Origin: Streptomyces sp. A2-16
GTDB taxonomy: Bacteria > Actinomycetota > Actinomycetes > Streptomycetales > Streptomycetaceae
Length of the DNA: 64,000 nt
Direction: 5' to 3'
Assembly: GCF_018128905.1 (NCBI RefSeq)
Contig: NZ_CP063808.1
Span: forward strand, 7,874,001-7,938,000
The translations under genes and the position numbers were made by a program. The notes below the pieces were generated by a model, which was not told the DNA's origin, searched no databases, and worked only from the letters and a program-made list of their open reading frames with translations. Below, one piece after another: positions 1-7,392 of the stretch. Position 1 is the first letter of the stretch. Each line of letters starts with the position of its first letter.

Positions 1-734
1 CCGGGGTCGTCGCGCTCGTTTTCGCGGGGGCCACCGCCTGCGGTGCCTCAGCCGGGGACGACAAGACCCCCGATCACAAGTCCTTCGCGCTCCAGGGCCG
101 CACCCTGACCGTCGACTCCGACGACTCGGCGCTGGAGATCGTCGCCACCGATTCGAACAAGTCGGGCACGGTCGAGGTCACCCGCTGGTTCCAGGGGACC
201 GTAGCCGTCGGCAAGGACCCCGAGGTGACCTGGTCGATGAAGGGCGATCGGCTGGTGCTGCGGATGAAGTGCAGCGGTGTCATAGCCGACTGCTCGGCCA
301 AGCACCGCATCGAGGTACCGCGCGACATCGCCGTGAAGGTCGAGGACGGCGACGGCAGCGTGCGGGCCCGGGGTTTCACCCGGCCGCTGAGCATCCGCAC
401 CGGCGACGGCTCCGTACGGGTCACCGACTCCAGCGGGCCGCTGGAGCTGCGCACCGGCGACGGATCGATGCGCGCGGACGTCACCTCCCGCCGCGTCACC
501 GCCCGCACCGGGGACGGCTCGGTCCACCTCGAACTCGGTGCCGTACCGGACCGGGTGGAGACCCGCAGCGGCGACGGCTCCGTGACCGTCGAGCTGCCGA
601 AGGCCACCTACCGCGTCGACACGAAGAGCGGCGACGGCGGGGTCGACGTCTCCGTGCCCCGTTCCGACGCCAGCGACCACTTCGTGTCCGCCCAGAGCGG
701 AGACGGGAAGATCACGGTGCGAACCGCGAACTAA
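1..734 (+). CDS. Partial lipoprotein with SGDG beta repeats (DUF4097-like)
   Basis: The 5' end lies outside the window. The reading frame is open from base 3 and begins inside a signal peptide: a hydrophobic stretch followed by a lipobox-like Ala-Thr-Ala-Cys, so this is probably a lipoprotein on the outer face of the membrane. The rest is a repetitive beta-rich domain in which a (T/S)GDGS(V/M) motif recurs about seven times, roughly every 20 residues. This is the pattern of DUF4097-type putative adhesin or bactofilin-like beta-helix proteins. Function is unknown. It ends 79 bp before the next gene on the same strand. Confidence 0.75.
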   Translation, partial: GVVALVFAGATACGASAGDDKTPDHKSFALQGRTLTVDSDDSALEIVATDSNKSGTVEVTRWFQGTVAVGKDPEVTWSMKGDRLVLRMKCSGVIADCSAKHRIEVPRDIAVKVEDGDGSVRARGFTRPLSIRTGDGSVRVTDSSGPLELRTGDGSMRADVTSRRVTARTGDGSVHLELGAVPDRVETRSGDGSVTVELPKATYRVDTKSGDGGVDVSVPRSDASDHFVSAQSGDGKITVRTAN

Positions 735-813
735 CCGGCCCGTGTGTTCGTCCCTTACCGGTGGGAGAATGACACCGGGCACCGCCAGGACGGACACAGC
801 ACGGGAGAGGGAT

Positions 814-2190
814 GTGACGGCGACACCACCGCAGCCGTACTCGTCGTCGTCGGTGCCGCGCGCACACCGTCAGGCACTCGGGGACACCCTCGCCCTCCTC
901 GGCCTGCCCCTGCTGGCCGCCCTCGCGTTGCCGGCCGCGTTCGCCGGCGGCGGCACCCGGCGCTGGTTCGGCGGGCGTGCGGAGAGCCAGCGGGCCGAGG
1001 CGCAGGCCGCGAAGGACGCCGCCGCGGCCGCGTTCTACGAACTGGACACCGCCCAGCGGGATCTGCGGATCTCGATAGAGACCATCACGGCCGTCGACGA
1101 CTCCCCCGCCGCCCGGCGGGCGGTCGCCGACTTCCAGGCGCTCAGCGGGCGGATCGACTCGGCCAGCCAGCGCTACATCGAGGCCGTCGACGCCCATGAC
1201 CTCGACCGGGACGACCTGGAGGCCTCGGTTGCCGCACACGCGCGCACCGAGCTCACCCGGGCCAAGGACGACCTCGGCAACGTCAAGCGGGAGCTGGACC
1301 GTTTCGGCGACAGCCTCGGCCCGCTGCTCGGCAAGGCCGAGACCCAGCTCGCCCGGCTCGCCCCGGCCGTGGAGCGGGCCCGGCAGGGGCTGCTGGCCGC
1401 CTCCAACGCCCTGGACGCCGTACGGGAGTCGGGGCTGAAGGCGGACGACCTCGCCGCCCGGCTCGCCGCCCTCGGGCCCGAGCTGACCCGGATGAACCAG
1501 GGCGCCGGGCAGCACGGCGTGCCGCAGACCCTGGAGCGTGCCGAGCGGGTGGCGCGGGAGGCCGCGGCGATCCGGGCGGAGGCCGAGCGGCTGCCGGAGC
1601 GGGCCGCGGAGATCGACCGCCGGCTGGTCTCCCTGCGCACCCGCGCCGAGGCCCTCACCACCCGGGCCGGCCAGGTCGACCCGGTGCTCAGCGAACTGCG
1701 CCGCCGGTTCACCGCCGCCTGCTGGCAGGACCTCCAGCACGTCCCTGACCAGGCCGCGGAGAACGTACGGCAGGCCGAGCGGAAGCTGGGTGAGGCCCGC
1801 ACCGCCCGCGACGAACAGCGCTGGCCGGACGCGACCTCCCTGCTGTCGACCGTCCGGGCGCTGCTGAACACCACCGACGAGTCCGTCTCCGCCGCGGGCG
1901 ACCGGCTGCACCGGCTGAACGCCGTGCAGAAGGACCCCCAGCAGGAGATCGACCGCACCCGCTTCGCCATCCGGGACGCCCAGCGCCTCGCCATGAGCGG
2001 CCGCAACACCCCCGACCCGCGACACGCGCGCCCCCTGGACGACTCGGTGGCCCGCCTGGACCGGGCGGTCGCCACCCTGGAGGGCCGCCACCCCGACTAC
2101 TGGCACTTCCTGACCGAGACGGAAGCGGTACGGCAGTCGGTGGCGCGGGTGGTCTCGCAGATCCGCGAGGAGCGCGGCGGCGCGCACTGA
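814..2190 (+). CDS. Membrane-anchored coiled-coil protein, unknown function
   Basis: 458 residues if translation starts at the GTG at 814, which is preceded by a GGGAGAGG ribosome site. An in-frame ATG at 769 with GGTGGGAG just upstream is the alternative. A single hydrophobic segment lies near residues 20-45. It is followed by about 400 residues of Ala/Arg/Glu/Leu-rich sequence with heptad-like spacing, so a long cytoplasmic or cell-wall-facing coiled coil is likely. I recognise no catalytic motif. Long helical proteins like this occur beside TPM-type membrane proteins in actinobacteria, but nothing here proves that link. Confidence 0.7.
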   Translation: MTATPPQPYSSSSVPRAHRQALGDTLALLGLPLLAALALPAAFAGGGTRRWFGGRAESQRAEAQAAKDAAAAAFYELDTAQRDLRISIETITAVDDSPAARRAVADFQALSGRIDSASQRYIEAVDAHDLDRDDLEASVAAHARTELTRAKDDLGNVKRELDRFGDSLGPLLGKAETQLARLAPAVERARQGLLAASNALDAVRESGLKADDLAARLAALGPELTRMNQGAGQHGVPQTLERAERVAREAAAIRAEAERLPERAAEIDRRLVSLRTRAEALTTRAGQVDPVLSELRRRFTAACWQDLQHVPDQAAENVRQAERKLGEARTARDEQRWPDATSLLSTVRALLNTTDESVSAAGDRLHRLNAVQKDPQQEIDRTRFAIRDAQRLAMSGRNTPDPRHARPLDDSVARLDRAVATLEGRHPDYWHFLTETEAVRQSVARVVSQIREERGGAH

Positions 2191-2358
2191 GAGGGCGCGT
2201 CCCCGGGATGCTGATCTCCCGTCAGCTCGCCTTGTCCCGCTCGTCGGCCAGGGGACGACGGGCCGGTACCGCCGACGTCACCGCGTGGTGCGGGGGCGGG
2301 GTTCTCAGCCCTCGCCGGTTCTCAGCCACCGCCCCCGCACCGCGGCCCCACCGCCTCC

Positions 2359-3726
2359 TCAGACGAGCTGCCACAGACTCGGCGTGCGGGCGGGCTGCCA
2401 TGCGCCCTGCGCCTGATGGGGCTGCAGGCACTCGTACGCGAGGCCGTCGTGGGTCACCCGCGCTCCGACCTCGTACACCCGGCCCGCGGTCCACGCGTCC
2501 GCCTGGCCACTGTCCTGCGGCGCGGGGGTGCCGCTTTCGGCGGTGCTGGTGGTGAGTGTGAGGCCGTATGCGCTGAGCACCGGGTTGATCGGCTGGTAGA
2601 AGGTCGTGCCGCCCCTCCTGCAGTCGCCGGAGCCCCCGGAGGTGACGCCCTGCGCCTGGACTCCCGAGATGTACGAGCCGCCGGAGTCGCCGGGCTCCGC
2701 GCACACCGTCGTACGGGTCACGCCGTGGACGGTGCCCTCGTCGTAGCTGACGCTCGTGTCGTGCTGCTCGATCGTGCCGCAGTGCCAGCCCGTGGTGGAA
2801 CCGGACCGGCACACCGCGGCGCCCGTCAGGGCCCGCACGGAGCCGGCGGTCTGCACGTCCTGGCCGCCCTCGCCCTTGACGGCGGGCGTCGCGGTCCAGT
2901 CGCTGTTGACGCCCACCCACGACATGTCCTGCCCGGGGAAGACGGATGCCTGGAAGGTGCCCTGGTCGGCCCGGTTGAACCCGGTGGTCCTCGCCCCCGC
3001 CTGCCCGCAGTGGCCGGCCGTGGCGAACCCCTGCCGGTCGCCCTTGGTGACGGAGAACCCCACGGAGCAGCGGGCCGAGCCGTCGATGAAGAAGGCGTCT
3101 CCGCCGCGGATGGCGTACAGGGCGCGCGGCCGGTCGGCCGACACCTTGACGTCCACGAGCGCGCTGTCGACGCCGGCGGCCGCGACGAGCGTGTCGGCGG
3201 CGGCACGGCTGGTCGCCTGCACGGTCACCCGGTTGGTCCGTACGTCGACGTACCGGACCGGTGTGTCGAGGGCCTTGCCGGTCACGACCGCGTCCAGCTT
3301 CGCCTTGGCGGCCCTCAGGTCCGCCAGCGGGGTCCGGACCACCAGGGCCCGCGCTCCGACGGCCTCGATGGCCGGGGTGTCGGCGATCTCGGTGGTGGCG
3401 ACGGTGAGGTCGGCGGAGGCGGCACCGCTCACCCACGCTCCAGCGAAGCGCTCGCCCAGCGCGTTCTGGAGCCGGCCGGCACGGGTGCCCGCCTCGGCCT
3501 CGTTCATCAGGCGCGTCCTGGCCTGCGCCTCGGTCAGGCTCAGATCACGCTGCAGTGCGCGCAGCACCACGGGGGACGGGTTGTTCGCGCCGAGCGTCTC
3601 GGCTGCGGAGGGCCCCGGCGCCGGCGCGGGGGGCTCGACCGCCGCGGCCGCGGGCCGCCCCGTGAGCACGAGTGCGCCGAGTACCGTCAACGCGGCACAG
3701 CCGGCTGAAACGTGTCTGTGGGCCAT
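2359..3726 (-). CDS. Secreted chymotrypsin-like protease, streptogrisin C type
   Basis: 455 residues, almost the length of Streptomyces griseus streptogrisin C. Order: signal peptide (about 1-29, ending in an Ala-rich site), an alpha-lytic-protease-type prodomain (about 40-200), then an S1 protease domain starting near ALYAIRGG. The catalytic His lies in TAGHCG, the Asp probably in NSDWT, and the Ser in PGDSGGS; paired Cys residues fit the family disulfides. The last 45 residues have the WxxG..Y..G..V..G..Y.C...H pattern of a type 3 chitin-binding (CBM5/12) domain. The ATG at 3726 has GAGGAG upstream. It is probably exported as a zymogen that matures itself and degrades protein on chitinous material. 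Confidence 0.93.
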   Translation of the reverse strand: MAHRHVSAGCAALTVLGALVLTGRPAAAAVEPPAPAPGPSAAETLGANNPSPVVLRALQRDLSLTEAQARTRLMNEAEAGTRAGRLQNALGERFAGAWVSGAASADLTVATTEIADTPAIEAVGARALVVRTPLADLRAAKAKLDAVVTGKALDTPVRYVDVRTNRVTVQATSRAAADTLVAAAGVDSALVDVKVSADRPRALYAIRGGDAFFIDGSARCSVGFSVTKGDRQGFATAGHCGQAGARTTGFNRADQGTFQASVFPGQDMSWVGVNSDWTATPAVKGEGGQDVQTAGSVRALTGAAVCRSGSTTGWHCGTIEQHDTSVSYDEGTVHGVTRTTVCAEPGDSGGSYISGVQAQGVTSGGSGDCRRGGTTFYQPINPVLSAYGLTLTTSTAESGTPAPQDSGQADAWTAGRVYEVGARVTHDGLAYECLQPHQAQGAWQPARTPSLWQLV

Positions 3727-3926
3727 CGGACGTCTCCTCGGGTGGGAATCGCGGGGGACACGGAAGCTCTCGAAAGCTCTCGAATCCCTAGGTCTTGCCG
3801 GGAACGGCCTCGAGGATGTGCGCCGCCCGGCCGTTCCGCGCATCGGGCCACAAGAAGGGGCCGCCCGGCGGAGCACGGGATGCCGACGGGCCGGTGGACC
3901 GGGTACCGGTGCCCGGCCCGCGTCGG

Positions 3927-5594
3927 TCACGCGGGTGCGAGGCCCGGGTGTCCGGCCTCCGTCACGAAGGAGGCGGAGGTCGTGATCGGCGCACCCGGCG
4001 TCGTCACGGCGGACACGGTCCTGAAGTCGGCCCGCGCCTGCTGCCGGTCGAGCGTGACCCGCACATAGCCGCGGCGCCCGTCGTAGAACCTCAGATGAGG
4101 GTTGGCCCTGAGATACGTGTCCCAGGTGGAGGGCTTCTCGGCGCCGTCCCGTCCGCTGGCGACGGATGTCGCGGTGAACTCCGTGCCCAGGGTCGCGGAG
4201 GCCGGGTCGTCGAAGTCGTCCTTGATGTCGAAGGCGTACGCGGCGTGCACGTCCCCGGTCATCACCACCAGGTTCTCCACCCCGGCCGACTTCGCGCCGT
4301 CGAGGACCCTGCGCCGCGAGGCCCGGTAGCCGTCCCAGGCGTCCATGGACATCTTCGGCTCGGCGGTGAGGTCGAGCTTGCGCTGCGAGAAGCAGACCTG
4401 TTGGGACAGCACGTTCCACAGGGCCGGTGAGTCGCGCCAGCCGTCGATCAGCCAGCTCTCCTGCGCCTCCCCGGTGATGGTGCGCGTCGGGTCGTCCTGC
4501 AGGGGGCCGCCGGTGTGCTTGGTGTCCGCGTACACCTGGTCGGAGCGGTACTGCCGGGTGTCGAGGACGTCGAACCGGGCGAGCGTGCCCCACTGGAGCC
4601 GGCGGTACAGCTGGGCGTCGGGGCCGTTGGGCAGTTGTGCGGCGCGCAGCGGCTGGTTCTCCCAGTAGGCCCGGTAGGCGGCGGCGCGGCGCAGCAGGAA
4701 CTCCTCGGGCGGGTCGTCGTTCTCGCTGACGGTGCCCGCGTAGTTGTTCTCGGTCTCGTGGTCGTCCCAGGTGACGACGAAGGGGTGCGTCGCGTGGACC
4801 GCCCTGAGGTCCGGGTCGCTCTTGTAGAGGGCGTAGCGCAGCCGGTAGTCCTCCAGCGTCCTGGCCTCGCGGTTGAAGAGGTCGGGCAGTGTCCGGTCGG
4901 TGTAGGCGCGGTGGCCGCCCGCGGAGTTCACGGCGTACTCGTACAGGTAGTCGCCGAGGTGGAGGACCACGTCGACGTCGTCCTCGGACAGATGGCGGTG
5001 CGCCGTGAAGTAACCGTCGGAGTAGGCCTGGCAGGAGACGGCGGCGTAGGAGAGCGAGGCGGTGTCGGTCCCGGCGGCCGGTGCCGTGCGGGTACGGCCC
5101 GTCTCACTGAGCCATGTCCCGGTCCTGAACCGGTAGTAGTGGATCCGGTCGGGCTCCAGGCCCGTGACCTCGATGTGCAGGGTGTGGTGGTACTCGGGGT
5201 AGGCGATGGCGACCCCGCTGCGGACGGGCGCGGCGAAGCGTTCGTCGAGGGCCAGCTCCCACTCGACGACGACGTACTGCTGGGGCAGACCGCCGTCGGG
5301 CTCGAACGGGGCGGGGGCGAGGCGGGTCCACAGCAGGACGGAGTCGGGCAGCGGGTCCCCGGAGGCGACGCCGAGCGTGAAGGGATCGCTGGGGATCCTC
5401 GCCACGTCGAGTTCGGTGGAGCCTGCCGCACCCCGGGCCGGCAGCTGGGTGCCGAAAGCGAGAGCGGCGGCCGCCGCGGTGACGGTGAGAAAGTGCCGCC
5501 GTCCGAAGTGGCGTGCCGCGGCCCGCAGTTCGGGGTGGTGTCGCGAAGCCAAGGGAGCCCCTCCCACATGATCGTCGGCAGAGAACTCCCGCAT
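3927..5594 (-). CDS. phoD: Tat-exported PhoD-type alkaline phosphatase
   Basis: About 555 residues from the ATG at 5594. A TTG about 39 bp further in, preceded by GGGAGGGG, is an equally good start and leaves a compact Tat signal. The twin-arginine motif GRRHFLTV is followed by a hydrophobic Ala-rich stretch, so export should be Tat-dependent. Metal and active-site motifs of the PhoD family are present: HLGDYLYEY, WDDHETENNY and TGDVHAAY. The enzyme should hydrolyse phosphomono- and diesters outside the cell and bind Ca and Fe, as known for the family. I looked for a PHO box upstream and found no convincing one. It lies 200 bp upstream of the protease gene on the same strand. Confidence 0.9.
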   Translation of the reverse strand: MREFSADDHVGGAPLASRHHPELRAAARHFGRRHFLTVTAAAAALAFGTQLPARGAAGSTELDVARIPSDPFTLGVASGDPLPDSVLLWTRLAPAPFEPDGGLPQQYVVVEWELALDERFAAPVRSGVAIAYPEYHHTLHIEVTGLEPDRIHYYRFRTGTWLSETGRTRTAPAAGTDTASLSYAAVSCQAYSDGYFTAHRHLSEDDVDVVLHLGDYLYEYAVNSAGGHRAYTDRTLPDLFNREARTLEDYRLRYALYKSDPDLRAVHATHPFVVTWDDHETENNYAGTVSENDDPPEEFLLRRAAAYRAYWENQPLRAAQLPNGPDAQLYRRLQWGTLARFDVLDTRQYRSDQVYADTKHTGGPLQDDPTRTITGEAQESWLIDGWRDSPALWNVLSQQVCFSQRKLDLTAEPKMSMDAWDGYRASRRRVLDGAKSAGVENLVVMTGDVHAAYAFDIKDDFDDPASATLGTEFTATSVASGRDGAEKPSTWDTYLRANPHLRFYDGRRGYVRVTLDRQQARADFRTVSAVTTPGAPITTSASFVTEAGHPGLAPA

Positions 5595-5655
5595 GCTAAC
5601 CAGACAAACATCAGAATTCGGGCGCACCCGCCGGAGCGCCGGTTAACCTGTCCGC

Positions 5656-5880
5656 ATGCCTCGCTACGAGTACCGCTGCCGGACCTGCGGCGACACCTTC
5701 GAAGTCAGCCGTCCCATGGCCGAGTCCGCCGCCCCCGCCGACTGCCCGGCGGGCCACGACGACACGGTGAAACTGCTGTCGACCGTGGCGGTGGGCGGCT
5801 CGGCGTCCGCCTCCGCTCCGGCGCCGGCCCCCCGGGCGGGCGGTGGCGGCGGCTGCTGCGGCGGGGGCTGCTGCGGCTGA
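5656..5880 (+). CDS. FmdB-family small zinc-ribbon protein
   Basis: 74 residues. It begins with the FmdB signature MPRYEYRCRTCG. The second metal knuckle is atypical: CPAGH replaces the usual CPxC pair, and the tail is a Gly-rich segment with two Cys-Cys pairs (GGCCGGGCCG) that might supply ligands. FmdB proteins are putative zinc-ribbon regulators of unknown target. TAACCT (5644-5649) stands 6 nt before the ATG and there is no ribosome site, so the transcript is probably leaderless. It is divergent from the PhoD gene. Confidence 0.85.
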   Translation: MPRYEYRCRTCGDTFEVSRPMAESAAPADCPAGHDDTVKLLSTVAVGGSASASAPAPAPRAGGGGGCCGGGCCG

Positions 5881-5923
5881 CCGCCGTACGAGAACCGGAG
5901 GCGAGAACCGGCGACGGGCGCCT

Positions 5924-5957
5924 CTTCAGGCTGGCTTCAGGTCCGCCTCCCTAGCGT
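5924..5957 (+). promoter_or_regulatory. Direct-repeat operator and leaderless promoter of dedA
   Basis: Two perfect CTTCAGG heptamers (5924-5930 and 5935-5941) are 11 bp apart, one DNA turn. They precede TAGCGT (5952-5957), a -10 element only 6 nt from the DedA ATG. Tandem repeats on one helix face are typical of OmpR/PhoB-family response regulators. The repeats occupy the -35 position, as expected for activation. The identity of the regulator is not visible here. Confidence 0.55.
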
Positions 5958-5963
5958 GGGCCC

Positions 5964-6590
5964 ATGTCAGCCATCGACTGGGTCAACGGCCTCATGGACA
6001 CGCTCGGCGCGCCCGGCGCCGGGGTGGCCATCGCCCTGGAGAACCTGTTCCCGCCCATCCCGAGCGAGGCGATCCTGCCGCTCGCGGGCTTCGCGGCGAG
6101 CACCGGCCGGATGAGCCTGGTCGCCGTGCTGCTGTGGACGACGGCGGGCTCGGTGATCGGCGCCCTCGCCCTCTACGGCGTGGGCGCGCTGCTCGGCCGG
6201 GACCGCACGGTGGCGCTCGCGGCCCGGCTCCCTCTCCTCAAGGTCTCGGACATCGAGAGGACCGAGGCCTGGTTCCTGCGGCACGGCACCAAGGCCGTGT
6301 TCTTCGGTCGCATGATCCCGGTCTTCCGCAGCCTCGTGTCGATCCCGGCCGGCGTCGAACGCATGCCGCTGCCGGTGTTCCTGACGCTGACCACACTGGG
6401 CAGCGCCCTGTGGAACACGGCGTTCGTCCTGGCGGGCCACGCCCTGGGCGCCAACTGGACCCAGGTCACCGACGTCGTGTCCGCCTACTCGAAGGTCGTC
6501 CTGGTGGCCGCCGCGCTCGCGGTCGTGGCCTTCATCGCCGTACGACTGCTGCGGCGCCCCTCCTCTACCGAGGCGTCCGAGCCGTCCTGA
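5964..6590 (+). CDS. DedA-family membrane protein
   Basis: 208 residues with 4-5 hydrophobic segments. Family features include the early re-entrant region LENLFPPIPSEAILPLAGF and the later FFGRMIPVFRSLVSIPAG motif with conserved Arg and Pro. DedA proteins support envelope integrity and proton-motive-force homeostasis, and members of the wider family flip undecaprenyl phosphate or phosphatidylethanolamine. The start lacks a ribosome site but has a -10 element 6 nt upstream (leaderless). Its 3' end overlaps the convergent HAD gene by 26 bp. Confidence 0.93.
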   Translation: MSAIDWVNGLMDTLGAPGAGVAIALENLFPPIPSEAILPLAGFAASTGRMSLVAVLLWTTAGSVIGALALYGVGALLGRDRTVALAARLPLLKVSDIERTEAWFLRHGTKAVFFGRMIPVFRSLVSIPAGVERMPLPVFLTLTTLGSALWNTAFVLAGHALGANWTQVTDVVSAYSKVVLVAAALAVVAFIAVRLLRRPSSTEASEPS

Positions 6591-7392
6591 GGAACTCCCG
6601 CAGGATCCGCTCCCCCGCCGCGACTCCCCGCTCGGGAAGCGCGGTGATCTCCGGAGCGGTCCAGCCGGCGTCCGCCAGCTCCCCGTGCCCCGGGCGCCAG
6701 CCCCGGTCGGCGGCCAGCAGCAGATCGGCGTCGAGCAGGGAGTCGCCCGCGGCCAGTGTCAGGGCGGCCCCGGTGCGCCGGACCACCTCGTGCAGGGCCG
6801 CGCTCTTGGTGAGCGGCTTGGGGACGGCGTAGATCTTGCGGCCCTGCAGGGAGACCGTCCAGCCGCGGTTCTCGGCCCACACCGCGAGCTCCTTCACCCA
6901 GTCCTCGGGCAGCAGTTCGCGCTCGACGACGAGGTAGGCGAAGAGGTCCTCGGCGATGCGGTGCTTGCGCACCCACAGGGGGTCGGCCGTCTCCTGGAGG
7001 TGTGCCCGGATCTCCTCCAGCGGGGCGCACTCGTCGGCGAGGCGGGCGGTGACCTGCGCGTGCCAGTCGAGGTCGGTGACCCCGTCGACCAGCAGGTGGC
7101 CGCCGTTCGCGCAGATCGCGTACGTCGGCGCGGGGCCGGGCAGGTTGATGCGCTGGTACTGCTTGCGGGTGCGGGTCGTCGTCGGCACGAAGACGGCCGA
7201 GTCCCCGAGATCCGCGAGCAGTTGGGAGGCCGTCTCCGTCATGTACGACAGCGGCCTGCTCTCGTGCACCTCGACGCACAGCAGCCGGGGCGCCCGCGCG
7301 TCCGGCATGGTGAGCGCCAGGGCGGCGGCGGAGTAGATGAGCGTACGGTCGAGGTCGCTCGCGACCAGCACCGGAGCCTGGGCGGTCGTCAC
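6565..7392 (-). CDS. HAD-superfamily phosphatase of the Ter cluster
   Basis: 275 residues. HAD motif I is DLDRT (near residue 14) and the acidic motif IV is GDSLLDADLLLAAD. There is a Cof-type cap between them and a Lys in the middle region. The GTG start overlaps the stop of the upstream fusion gene in GTGA, so the two are translationally coupled. Comparative genomics of Ter systems (Anantharaman, Iyer and Aravind) predicts that such phosphatases act with a phosphoribosyltransferase and a citrate-lyase-like enzyme to make a nucleoside-like metabolite. The substrate is inferred, not shown. Confidence 0.85.
   Translation of the reverse strand: MTTAQAPVLVASDLDRTLIYSAAALALTMPDARAPRLLCVEVHESRPLSYMTETASQLLADLGDSAVFVPTTTRTRKQYQRINLPGPAPTYAICANGGHLLVDGVTDLDWHAQVTARLADECAPLEEIRAHLQETADPLWVRKHRIAEDLFAYLVVERELLPEDWVKELAVWAENRGWTVSLQGRKIYAVPKPLTKSAALHEVVRRTGAALTLAAGDSLLDADLLLAADRGWRPGHGELADAGWTAPEITALPERGVAAGERILREFLRTARTPR

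Noticed and set aside
5595..5655. PHO box controlling the PhoD phosphatase
   Set aside because: No GTTCACC direct repeats are found in the short divergent region; only a weak GGTTAACC is present.
4515..5954. 479-residue plus-strand frame across the PhoD gene
   Set aside because: It overlaps a clear PhoD protein and the FmdB gene, has repetitive Val/Gly/Glu composition and no start signal.
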